NCBI GenBank assembly: GCA_024639225.1
Contig: JAHEIS010000012.1
Coordinates: 1-32,607, forward strand
Direction: 5' to 3'
Source of the DNA: Actinomycetes bacterium
Lineage (GTDB): Bacteria > Actinomycetota > Thermoleophilia > Miltoncostaeales > Miltoncostaeaceae
DNA length: 32,607 bases
Positions within the stretch are counted from its first letter, which is position 1; the number at the start of each line of letters is the position of its first letter. Positions 20,418 to 28,064 of this stretch are shown here, one piece after another. Made by a program: the position numbers and the translations under genes. The notes below the pieces were generated by a model. That model was not told the origin of the DNA. It ran no database searches and saw only the letters and a list, made by a program, of their open reading frames with translations.

Positions 20418-21194
20418 GTGATCACCGCGTTGCTGGTCGGTCTCGCCACGGCGGTCGGCGTCATGATCGTCGGCTGGCTCATCGCCTCCCTCTGGCTGGG
20501 CAACATCGGCCTCATCGATGCGTTCTGGGGCGGCGGGTTCGTGGCGGTCGCGGTCGCGACGCTCCTGTGGGAGGGCGAAGTGTCGTCGCGGGCTCTCCTC
20601 GTACTCTGCTGCGTGGCGGCCTGGGGCCTGCGCCTGGCGATTGACCTCGGCCGCCGCAACCTGGGGGCCGAGGAGGACTATCGCTACGCTCAGATGCGCG
20701 CCCGCCACGGCGCCTGGTTCCGCTACCGCAGCCTGGTGAGCGTGTTCATGCTCCAGGGCGTCCTGCTGTGGATCGTGTCGTGGCCCCTCGCGGCGGCGAT
20801 CAGCGAGCCCTCACCGTCGTCTCTGGCACTTCTGGACTACGTCGGTCTCGCGGTCTTCGGGGCGGGCTTTCTGATCGAGATCGCTGCCGACGCTCAGCTG
20901 GCGCGTTTCCGATCGGACCCGGCGAACGCGGGCGCGGTGCTCGACCGTGGGCTCTGGCGCTGGTCGCGCCACCCGAACTACTTCGGGGATGCCTTGGTCT
21001 GGTGGGGTCTGTTCCTGATCGCCGCCGCGACCGGAGCGTGGTGGACGGTGGTCGGCCCCCTGCTGCTGACCGGCATGCTCCTCACGGTGTCCGGCGTGCC
21101 GCTGCTTGAGAAGCGTCAGCTTGCGACCCGGCCCGGCTATGCCGCCTACGTCGAGCGGACGAGCTCCTTCATCCCGCTCCCACCGCGGGATTGA
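20418..21194 (+). CDS. DUF1295 / steroid 5-alpha-reductase-like membrane protein
   Basis: GLIDAFWGGGFVAVA, CAWGLRLAIDLGRRN...EDYRYAQMRARHGAWFRYRSL, GLWRWSRHPNYFGDALVWWGLFL, PGYAAYVERTSSFIPLPPR. Confidence 0.88.
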   Translation: MITALLVGLATAVGVMIVGWLIASLWLGNIGLIDAFWGGGFVAVAVATLLWEGEVSSRALLVLCCVAAWGLRLAIDLGRRNLGAEEDYRYAQMRARHGAWFRYRSLVSVFMLQGVLLWIVSWPLAAAISEPSPSSLALLDYVGLAVFGAGFLIEIAADAQLARFRSDPANAGAVLDRGLWRWSRHPNYFGDALVWWGLFLIAAATGAWWTVVGPLLLTGMLLTVSGVPLLEKRQLATRPGYAAYVERTSSFIPLPPRD

Positions 21195-21269
21195 CGCTCA
21201 GGGGCGGCCCGGAGGCGCGTCGGGGTCGGGCCCTCGCCCGCTACTGACGGCGGAAGTGGGATTGCGGAG

Positions 21270-21302
21270 CGCGTCCCACGCGACCAGCGCGCGTGGGACG
21301 CG
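21270..21302. terminator. 13-bp perfect stem hairpin between convergent DUF1295 and DUF72 genes
   Basis: CGCGTCCCACGCG - accagcg - CGCGTGGGACGCG. Confidence 0.6.
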
Positions 21303-21395
21303 GCAGCCATGCCGATCACGCCCTTTCCATCCTGTCGCGTGTCATCTCGGCGTCGCCAGAGACCATCGCCATGACGTCCGCCGCCCGCTCGGCGG

Positions 21396-22112
21396 TCAGC
21401 CCGACGTCATCCATTCAGCCAGCCCGACTCCCGTCTCCGGATCTCCCGCCGGGACGTCCTTGTGCCTGGCGAACGCGAACACCGGGCGTGCCTCCGCCTC
21501 TTTCCCGAGTGCGGCCGCCCACCCGTCGCGCGTGGCCCCGGCGTAGCGGTCCCCCCGGAGGCGAACGTAGGTCAGCGGCCCGGGTGGAAGCGATGCGGGC
21601 GGCGGCGCACCGTCCGTCTCGGTGAGGCAGCGCGTCCCGCCGCCGTCCGCGAGCAGGCCGTCGACCCCCGGGGACGCCCAGCTCTCGTGGCGGAACTCGC
21701 ACGCAAAGGCGAGACCAGGCGGCAGCGACCCGATGATGTCGGCGAGCAGGCCGTCGTCGCGGACCCGGCTCGCCGGGAGCTGGATCAAGATGCAGCCCAG
21801 ACGGTCGCCCAACGGCGCCAGAGAGTCCAGAAAGCGCGCGAGGAAATCCTGCCATTCGGCATCACCCAGCTCGGCGGAGTGGGTCAGTCGCCGGTGCGCC
21901 TTCACCGCGAAGCGGAACCCCTCCGGGGTGTCGTCAGCCCAGCGCTTCACCGTTGACTCGGACGGGAGCCGGTAGAACGTCGCGTTGATCTCACAACCTG
22001 AGAACACGGAGGAGTAGTAGGAGAGAAACGCCCGCTGGGGTGTGCCCTCGGGGTAGAAGGCCGGCTTCCATTCCCCATAGGCCCAGCCGCTGGTTCCGAT
22101 GTGCAGGCTCAT
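21396..22112 (-). CDS. DUF72-family protein
   Basis: MSLHIGTSGWAYGEWKPAFYPEGTPQRAFLSYYSSVFSGCEINATFYRLPSESTVKRWADDTPEGFRFAVKAHRRLTH; track ORF over-extends upstream. Confidence 0.92.
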   Translation of the reverse strand: MSLHIGTSGWAYGEWKPAFYPEGTPQRAFLSYYSSVFSGCEINATFYRLPSESTVKRWADDTPEGFRFAVKAHRRLTHSAELGDAEWQDFLARFLDSLAPLGDRLGCILIQLPASRVRDDGLLADIIGSLPPGLAFACEFRHESWASPGVDGLLADGGGTRCLTETDGAPPPASLPPGPLTYVRLRGDRYAGATRDGWAAALGKEAEARPVFAFARHKDVPAGDPETGVGLAEWMTSG

Positions 22113-22142
22113 CCGGCTCCTTGCGAGGTCTAGGATCGGACC

Positions 22143-22844
22143 GTGGACGACGATACGCCACAGCTCAGTGACTCCGTCGCGATCGTGCTCGCCGCCGGTG
22201 CCGGGGTCCGGATGGGCGCGGGAATCCCCAAGGCGCTGATGCCACTCGCCGGTCGGCCGCTGCTGTCGTGGAGCCTCCTCGCCCTCGCGGAGGCGGGGAT
22301 CGCGGACGTCGTTCTCGTGGCGCCGCCCGGCGAAGAGCGGCCGACGGCGATGGCGCTCGGCGAGGTGATGCGGGACTGTACCGTCGTGCCCGGCGGGGCG
22401 AACCGCGGTCGGTCGCTGGCGGCCGGGCTTGCCGCGCGTCCGGAAACGGCGGAGATCATCCTGGTCCACGATGCGGCCCGTCCGCTGCTGAGTGCCGACC
22501 TCGTGCGTCGGGCAGTCGCCGGGCTCTCCGACGGCGACGGCGCCGTCGTCGCGGCCCCCGCGACCGACACGGTGAAGATCGCCGACGACGATCTCCAGAT
22601 CGTCGGCACCGCCGACCGGAGCAGGCAGTGGCACGCCCAGACGCCCCAGGTCTTTCGCGGGCCGGCCTTCCGGGGCGCCGTCGACGCGGCGGCCGCGGAC
22701 GGTTTCCTCGATGAGGCGACCGACTGCTCCGCCATCGTCGAGCGGGCGGGCGGGCTGGTGCGGATCGTTCCGAACACCGCGCCCAACCTGAAGGTGACCA
22801 CGCCGGCAGACCTCGCTCTGGCCGAACAGCTCCTCGGCGGCTGA
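22143..22844 (+). CDS. ispD: 2-C-methyl-D-erythritol 4-phosphate cytidylyltransferase
   Basis: VLAAGAGVRMGAGIPKALMPLAGRPLL, VHDAARPLLSADLVRRAV, QTPQVFRGPAF, DEATDCSAIVERAGG. Confidence 0.94.
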   Translation: MDDDTPQLSDSVAIVLAAGAGVRMGAGIPKALMPLAGRPLLSWSLLALAEAGIADVVLVAPPGEERPTAMALGEVMRDCTVVPGGANRGRSLAAGLAARPETAEIILVHDAARPLLSADLVRRAVAGLSDGDGAVVAAPATDTVKIADDDLQIVGTADRSRQWHAQTPQVFRGPAFRGAVDAAAADGFLDEATDCSAIVERAGGLVRIVPNTAPNLKVTTPADLALAEQLLGG

Positions 22845-22925
22845 CCCGAACCGATGACCGCGCGCGAGGTCCGAGACGTGCTGCGGGCGCTCGCTGATCC
22901 CGGGCGGGCGGATCGGGAGCGGGAG

Positions 22926-23036
22926 GAGGGGTTCCCCGCGGCTCACCGACCGGAGATGCCCCAGGCATGCTCCGCTGCGCAATTGAGGGGTTCCCCCCGG
23001 CGCACCGGACCGCCGATCGTTGAGGGGAGGTTCCCG
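22926..23036. repeat. three degenerate GAGGGG(nn)TTCCC copies in the ispD-PHP gap
   Basis: GAGGGGTTCCCC at 22926 and 22985, GAGGGGAGGTTCCC at 23022; each followed by CACCG/CCGG-rich sequence. Confidence 0.4.
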
Positions 23037-23089
23037 TGATCCGGTGATCGGCCGGTCTCCGGGTTGCACCTGCGCTACGGTGGGCCGCT

Positions 23090-23941
23090 GTGCTGACCGA
23101 CTACCACCTTCACCTCCAGCCCGACGGCGTCCCCGAGCGGGAGGCCGAGCGCGATGCCTGGGAGGCGTGTGGTGGGCATCTGAGTGCGGAGTGGATCGGG
23201 CGCTACGCCCAGCGGGCAGGCAGCCGCGCGGTCGACGAGATCGCGATCACCGAACACGTCCACCGCTTTTCCGAGGCGCGCGACTGGCTCGACAATCCGT
23301 GGTGGCAGGCCGAGGCGACCGAGGACGTCGATGCATACTGCGACGCCGTGTGCGCGGTCGGCCGGGATCTGCCGGTGATTCTCGGGATCGAGATGGACTG
23401 GTTGCCGGGCCGCGAGCGAGACATCGCCGGATTCCTCGAGGGCCGCCCCTTCGACATCGTTCTCGGCAGCGTCCACTGGTTGGACGGCTCGGCTGCCGTT
23501 GATCACCCCGAGTATCTGGCGTTCGACACCCGGCCTGCGGAGCAGGTGTGGTCGGACTATCTCGAGGCGCTGATCTCCGCCGCCTCGTCCGGGCTCTTCG
23601 ACGTCCTGGCCCATATCGATCTCCCGAAGAAGTTCGGTCACCACTTCCCGCCGCACCTGACGGGGCGACTCGAGGACGCGACCCGCGTGATAGCGGGGTC
23701 CGGCCTCGCGGTCGAGTGCTCGAGCGCGGGTCTGCGCAAGCAGGTCGGCGAGGTCTACCCCGACCCTGACCTGCTCGCCGCGCTCTGTCGCGCGGGCGTG
23801 CCCGCCACGCTGTCATCCGATGCCCACGCGCCCGACGGGGTCGCCGCCGACTTCCCGACGGCCGTCGCCGTCCTCAAGGGCGCGGGCTACGCCACGATTA
23901 CCCGCTACCGCGGGCGCGTCCCCGAACAGGTCGAGATCTGA
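23090..23941 (+). CDS. PHP-domain histidinol-phosphatase-like protein
   Basis: LTDYHLHLQPDG, ITEHVHRF, LGIEMDWLPG, IVLGSVHWLDG, FDVLAHIDLPKKFG, LSSDAHAPDGV. Confidence 0.88.
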   Translation: MLTDYHLHLQPDGVPEREAERDAWEACGGHLSAEWIGRYAQRAGSRAVDEIAITEHVHRFSEARDWLDNPWWQAEATEDVDAYCDAVCAVGRDLPVILGIEMDWLPGRERDIAGFLEGRPFDIVLGSVHWLDGSAAVDHPEYLAFDTRPAEQVWSDYLEALISAASSGLFDVLAHIDLPKKFGHHFPPHLTGRLEDATRVIAGSGLAVECSSAGLRKQVGEVYPDPDLLAALCRAGVPATLSSDAHAPDGVAADFPTAVAVLKGAGYATITRYRGRVPEQVEI

Positions 23942-24417
23942 TGGGCCTGGGCGTGGGAAGCGGTATGGACGTCCACGCCTTCGGCGGCGGCGGGCCGTTG
24001 ATGCTCGGGACGCTGGCCGTCGACCATCCCCGCGGGCTGGCGGGTCACAGCGACGGCGACGTCGTGGCCCACGCGCTCTGCGACGCTCTCCTCGCGGCGG
24101 CGGGGGCGCCGGACATCGGCCACTACTTTCCCCCCGGCGAGCCTGAGTGGGCCGGGGCTTCCGGTGCGCGCCTGCTCGGCCTGGTCATGGACGAGCTCGC
24201 CCGGCGTGGCGCCCGCCCGCTCAACGCGCACGTGACGGTCATCTGCGAGACGCCGCGGATCGGTCCGGTGCGCGAGCGGATGCAGGCCGCGCTGAGCGCC
24301 GTCGTCGGCGCACCCGTCAGCGTCCATGCAACCACCACCGAAGGCCTCGGCTTCACGGGCCGCGAAGAGGGGATCATGAGCCAGGCTGTCGCCCTCATCG
24401 AAAGGACCGGCCTGTGA
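23941..24417 (+). CDS. ispF: 2-C-methyl-D-erythritol 2,4-cyclodiphosphate synthase
   Basis: GSGMDVHAFGGGGPLMLGTL, GLAGHSDGDVVAHALCDALLAAAGAPDIGHYFPP, TTTEGLGFTGREEGI. Confidence 0.95.
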   Translation: MGLGVGSGMDVHAFGGGGPLMLGTLAVDHPRGLAGHSDGDVVAHALCDALLAAAGAPDIGHYFPPGEPEWAGASGARLLGLVMDELARRGARPLNAHVTVICETPRIGPVRERMQAALSAVVGAPVSVHATTTEGLGFTGREEGIMSQAVALIERTGL

Positions 24418-25835
24418 GCGACACGGGCGTCCGGCTCTGGTCCACGCTCAGCCGTGCCAAGGAGCCGCTCGTGACAGGTGCCGACGGCACCGTCCGGATC
24501 TACTCCTGCGGGCCGACCGTCTACGCCCCGATCCACATCGGCAACGCCCGCCCGTTCGTGGTCTTCTCCGTGCTCAAGCGCTACCTCGAGCGGCGGGGCC
24601 TGCGGGTGCGCCACGTCTCGAACCTGACCGACATCAACGACAAGATCTATGCCGCGGCGCGCTCCGAGGGTGTGCCCAGCTCCGAACTCGCCGAGCGCTA
24701 CGGGCAGCGCTACATCGACGACACCAACCGCCTCGGCCTCGGGCGACCCGACGCCGAGCCCAAGGTCACCGAGACGCTCCCGGAGATCATCGACATGATC
24801 TCCGCGCTCATCGACCGGGGCTTCGCCTACGTCTCCGACGGCGATGTCTACTACCGGGTCGAGGCCTTCCCCGCGTACGGGAATCTGTCGGGACAGCGGA
24901 CCGAGGAGATGGTCGCCCAGGAGGCGGGCGCGGGAAAGGAGAGCCCGCTCGACTTCGCCCTGTGGAAGGGCGAGAAGGACGACGAGGACACGTCCTGGGA
25001 CGCGCCGTGGGGCGCGGGCCGACCGGGTTGGCACATCGAGTGCTCGGCGATGTCGGAGGCCGCACTGGGTCATGGGTTTGAGATTCACGGCGGGGGCATC
25101 GACCTCGCCTTCCCCCACCATGAGAACGAGATCGCCCAGAGCGAGGGTGCGCGCGGTGGGCAGATGGCCCAGATCTGGATGCACAACGAGATGCTCGAAC
25201 TCGGCGGCGGGAAGATGTCCAAGAGCGAGGGGAATATCTCGCTGCTGAGCGAGGTTCTCGATGAGTGGCCCGCCCCGGTCGTGTTGACCTTCTTCCTGAG
25301 CTCGCACTACCGGTCGAAGCTCCCCTTCAGCGATGAGCGGCTGCGCGATGCCGCGGCGCGGGTCGAGAATCTCGCCAACACGCTGCGCACCCTTGACCGG
25401 GGAGCGGCGGCGCCGGGGGATGCCAACGACGCGACGCTCGCGTCCGCACTGGTGGATGCACGCACCAGCTTCTTCTCCGCGCTGGATGACGACTTCGGGA
25501 CCCCGGCAGCGTTCGCGGCTCTCGATGACCTGTCGCGGGCAATCAACATCTCGGTCGACGGAAACCGGCCGCGGGCGGAGCAGCTCCAGGAGGTCCGTCG
25601 CGAGTTCGTCGAGCTTCTCGATGTGTTCGGCCTCGCCGGCATCGGCGGTGGGGACGCGAGCGTCCCGGACACGGTCATGGACCTGCTGGCAGAGCGCGAG
25701 GATGCGCGGGCCGCCCGCGACTTCACCGCCGCGGACGCCGCCCGCGACGCGATTCTGGAGCACGGCTTCACGATCCGCGACACCCCGGACGGCCCTCAGG
25801 TCATCCCGAGGGCTTCGGGCGACAGCGGTGGATGA
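24414..25835 (+). CDS. cysS: cysteine--tRNA ligase
   Basis: YSCGPTVYAPIHIGNARPFVVFSVLKRYLE, NLTDINDKI, GWHIECSAMSEAALG, IHGGGIDLAFPHHENEIAQSEG, GGKMSKSEGN; GTG start overlapping the ispF stop (track ORF starts too early). Confidence 0.95.
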   Translation: MSDTGVRLWSTLSRAKEPLVTGADGTVRIYSCGPTVYAPIHIGNARPFVVFSVLKRYLERRGLRVRHVSNLTDINDKIYAAARSEGVPSSELAERYGQRYIDDTNRLGLGRPDAEPKVTETLPEIIDMISALIDRGFAYVSDGDVYYRVEAFPAYGNLSGQRTEEMVAQEAGAGKESPLDFALWKGEKDDEDTSWDAPWGAGRPGWHIECSAMSEAALGHGFEIHGGGIDLAFPHHENEIAQSEGARGGQMAQIWMHNEMLELGGGKMSKSEGNISLLSEVLDEWPAPVVLTFFLSSHYRSKLPFSDERLRDAAARVENLANTLRTLDRGAAAPGDANDATLASALVDARTSFFSALDDDFGTPAAFAALDDLSRAINISVDGNRPRAEQLQEVRREFVELLDVFGLAGIGGGDASVPDTVMDLLAEREDARAARDFTAADAARDAILEHGFTIRDTPDGPQVIPRASGDSGG

Positions 25836-26529
25836 CGCGAACGAGGTCGTCTACGGGCGCAACCCCGTACGCGAGCTGATCGCCTCCGGTCGCCGGCGGG
25901 TACACGAGATCCACTGCCTACCCGATCTCGCCTCCGAGAACTGGGGTCCTGGGGCGCCCCGGCCCGTGCAGGCCGACCGCGCCCGGCTGGGGCGGATGGC
26001 GGGAAGCTCGGAACACCAGGGTGTGGTCGCCGTGACCGATCCGTATCCCTACATCGAGGAGAGCGCGCTGCTCGCCGCGGGAGGCCGGCTGATCTGTCTG
26101 GACGGCGTTCAGGATCCCCGTAACCTCGGCGCCGTATGCCGTGTGGCCGAAGCCGCGGGCATCACCGGGATCGTGGTTCCGAGCAGAGGCTCACCCGGCG
26201 TGACCCCTGCGGTCGCCAAGACGTCGGCCGGCGCGGTCGAACACCTCCATCTCTGTCGCGTCGACAACCTCCCCCGGTTCCTCCACGACCTCGGCACGCG
26301 CGGTCGCCCCCGTTTCGGGGCAGACGCCGAGCGAGGGCAGGACTACCGGAGCGTCGTCTGGCCCCCCGATGCCGTTCTGGTCATCGGTGGGGAAGGGGAG
26401 GGCCTGAGGCCGCGGGTCCGGGAGCGCTGCGACCAGCTCGTTGCCATCCCGATGGAGGGGACCGTGGGGTCACTCAATCTGTCGGTCGCGACGGCCCTGC
26501 TCGCGTTCGAGGCGATCCGACCCGCCTGA
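25828..26529 (+). CDS. rlmB: TrmH/RlmB-family SPOUT 23S rRNA 2'-O-methyltransferase
   Basis: EVVYGRNPVRELIASGRRRVHEIH, LDGVQDPRNLGAVCRVAEAAGITGIVVP, KTSAGAVEHL, VIGGEGEGLRPRVRERCD, IPMEGTVGSLNLSVATALLAFE. Confidence 0.92.
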   Translation: MDDANEVVYGRNPVRELIASGRRRVHEIHCLPDLASENWGPGAPRPVQADRARLGRMAGSSEHQGVVAVTDPYPYIEESALLAAGGRLICLDGVQDPRNLGAVCRVAEAAGITGIVVPSRGSPGVTPAVAKTSAGAVEHLHLCRVDNLPRFLHDLGTRGRPRFGADAERGQDYRSVVWPPDAVLVIGGEGEGLRPRVRERCDQLVAIPMEGTVGSLNLSVATALLAFEAIRPA

Positions 26530-26740
26530 GCGCAGGGCGGGAACCCTCAAGCTCCCGTAGACCGTGTCTCCCGGGAGGTCTCGGGCCGCGGAGTCCCCGC
26601 GTGAGAGCCCGTCTGACCCTCTGCCAATGGGGCAAACGTGCCCCGAGCCCGCCCTGACCGTCGGCGCCGTGCGGCTCCGGGTACGCCGCAACACGCGTTG
26701 CGCTGTTGCACGATCTCGTACACCGCGCTGTGGATTTTCG

Positions 26741-26769
26741 TTGACTTCGTGCCGATGCGCGCATATAAA
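26741..26769 (+). promoter_or_regulatory. strong sigma70-type promoter for sigH
   Basis: TTGACT (26741-26746), 17-bp spacer, TATAAA (26764-26769). Confidence 0.75.
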
Positions 26770-26772
26770 CCA

Positions 26773-26815
26773 TCTCAAGAGGTCAAGTCTCAAGTCCAAC
26801 TTGAGCGTGAGACTT
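26773..26815 (+). promoter_or_regulatory. sigH leader with two mutually exclusive hairpins and a TCTCAAG direct repeat
   Basis: CTCAAGT(26789-95)/ACTTGAG(26799-805) versus AAGTCTCA(26785-92)/TGAGACTT(26808-815); TCTCAAG at 26773-26779 and 26788-26794. Confidence 0.55.
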
Positions 26816-26841
26816 ATCCGGCAACGAGCGTGGAAGTGCCC

Positions 26842-27552
26842 ATGAGGACCGCAACCGTCCGATCCCTTCGCCCTCAGCAGGGCGCCGAGCCGGCTCCGCG
26901 GCTCGATCACGCCCAGACGCAGGGCGAGCTCGAGGACCGGGCCCTCATCACCCGGGCACGCCGTGGCGACCAGGCGGCGATGGACCGCATCATCGACCGC
27001 TACCGGGGGTTCGTCCGGCTCAAGGCCAGCTCGTACTTCCTCGTGGGTGGCGAGGGCGAGGACCTCGTCCAGGAGGGGCTGATCGGCCTCGTGAAGGCCG
27101 TTCGCGACTACCGCTCCGATCGAGAGGCGTCGTTCCGCTCCTTCGTCGAGCTCTGCGTGACCCGCCAGATCATCACCGCCATCAAGACGGCGGCGCGCAA
27201 CAAGCACACGCCCCTCAACACCTACATCTCATTCAGCCATGCGCGTTCAGGACCCGCCGGCGACCAGGAGATGTCTCTTGCCGAGGTGCTCGCGGGCGAC
27301 CCGGTCAACGACCCGATCTCCCAGGCGATCTCCTCGGAGGAGCTGCGCAGCCTCGTCGACTGCCTCGGGACCGTCTTGAGCGAGCTCGAGTCGGGCGTTC
27401 TCAGCCTCTACCTCGAGGGGCGCTCCTACGACGACATCGCCGAACTGCTCGACTGCACGCCGAAGACCGTGGACAACGCGCTCCAGCGAGTGAAGCGCAA
27501 GGTCGCCGGCCACCTGGCCGAGCGCGAGGTGATCGACCTCCAGGTCCGCTGA
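26842..27552 (+). CDS. sigH: RNA polymerase sigma factor, SigH (Spo0H)-like
   Basis: YRGFVRLKASSYFLVGGEGEDLVQEGLIGLVKAVRDYRSDREASFRSFVELCVTRQIITAIKTAARNKHTPLNTYISF...VLSLYLEGRSYDDIAELLDCTPKTVDNALQRVKRK closely resembles Bacillus SigH. Start placed downstream of the promoter, with GGAAG RBS. Confidence 0.92.
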   Translation: MRTATVRSLRPQQGAEPAPRLDHAQTQGELEDRALITRARRGDQAAMDRIIDRYRGFVRLKASSYFLVGGEGEDLVQEGLIGLVKAVRDYRSDREASFRSFVELCVTRQIITAIKTAARNKHTPLNTYISFSHARSGPAGDQEMSLAEVLAGDPVNDPISQAISSEELRSLVDCLGTVLSELESGVLSLYLEGRSYDDIAELLDCTPKTVDNALQRVKRKVAGHLAEREVIDLQVR

Positions 27553-27568
27553 CCGCCCGCGCGGTCAG
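27549..27568. terminator. 8-bp perfect stem hairpin between convergent sigH and lipoprotein gene
   Basis: CTGACCGC-ccgc-GCGGTCAG overlapping the sigH stop. Confidence 0.55.
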
Positions 27569-27571
27569 TGT

Positions 27572-27964
27572 TCAACCACAGGTGGTCGTGTAGGCCGCGT
27601 TGACGGCCTCCAGGGCGGCGGCGGTCGCCCGCGGTTCCGCTCCCGGTCTCCCGATCCAGTCCGCCCGCAGCCGCGACAGCGCGCCCAGGAGTTCGGCGTC
27701 CCGCCCGACCGCGTCATCCAGCGCGTCCAGGGCTGCGACGCGCCGGCCCTCGGCCTCCTCCCGCGCGTCCGCCGCCGAGGAGATCGCTTCGGGGTCGTCG
27801 GCCCGCGCGGCGGCGGCCTCGGCGGCGACGAGGGCCGTGCGTTCGCCCTCGACCGCATTGAGCTGGGCGAGCGCGTCACAGGTTCCGAGCTCGTCTGAGC
27901 CGCAGCCGGCCAGGGCGATCAGCCCAGCGGCGATCAGCGACAGCGAGAGCATCCGGGATGCCAT
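27572..27964 (-). CDS. putative lipoprotein
   Basis: MASRMLSLSLIAAGLIALAGCGSDELGTC: signal peptide with lipobox LAGC. Confidence 0.75.
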   Translation of the reverse strand: MASRMLSLSLIAAGLIALAGCGSDELGTCDALAQLNAVEGERTALVAAEAAAARADDPEAISSAADAREEAEGRRVAALDALDDAVGRDAELLGALSRLRADWIGRPGAEPRATAAALEAVNAAYTTTCG

Positions 27965-28064
27965 GGGACAAGGCTAACGGAGGGGCAACTCGACGCCCGG
28001 AAGGTGCCGCCGATGCCCGCCGCGACGAAAACCGTGCCAAGAATAACCTGCTGAGAGCGACTTT

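Noticed and set aside
21396-23069. 557-aa minus-strand ORF as one protein
   Set aside because: Only the part from MSLHIGTSGWAYGEW (start 22112) is DUF72-like; the rest is antisense to ispD
24123-25763. 546-aa minus-strand ORF opposite ispF/cysS
   Set aside because: Antisense shadow of clear ispF and cysS genes
26629-26644. GGGGCA-aacg-TGCCCC hairpin between rlmB and sigH
   Set aside because: Possible terminator, but only 6 bp, no T-tract, and ~100 nt past the rlmB stop; too weak to call
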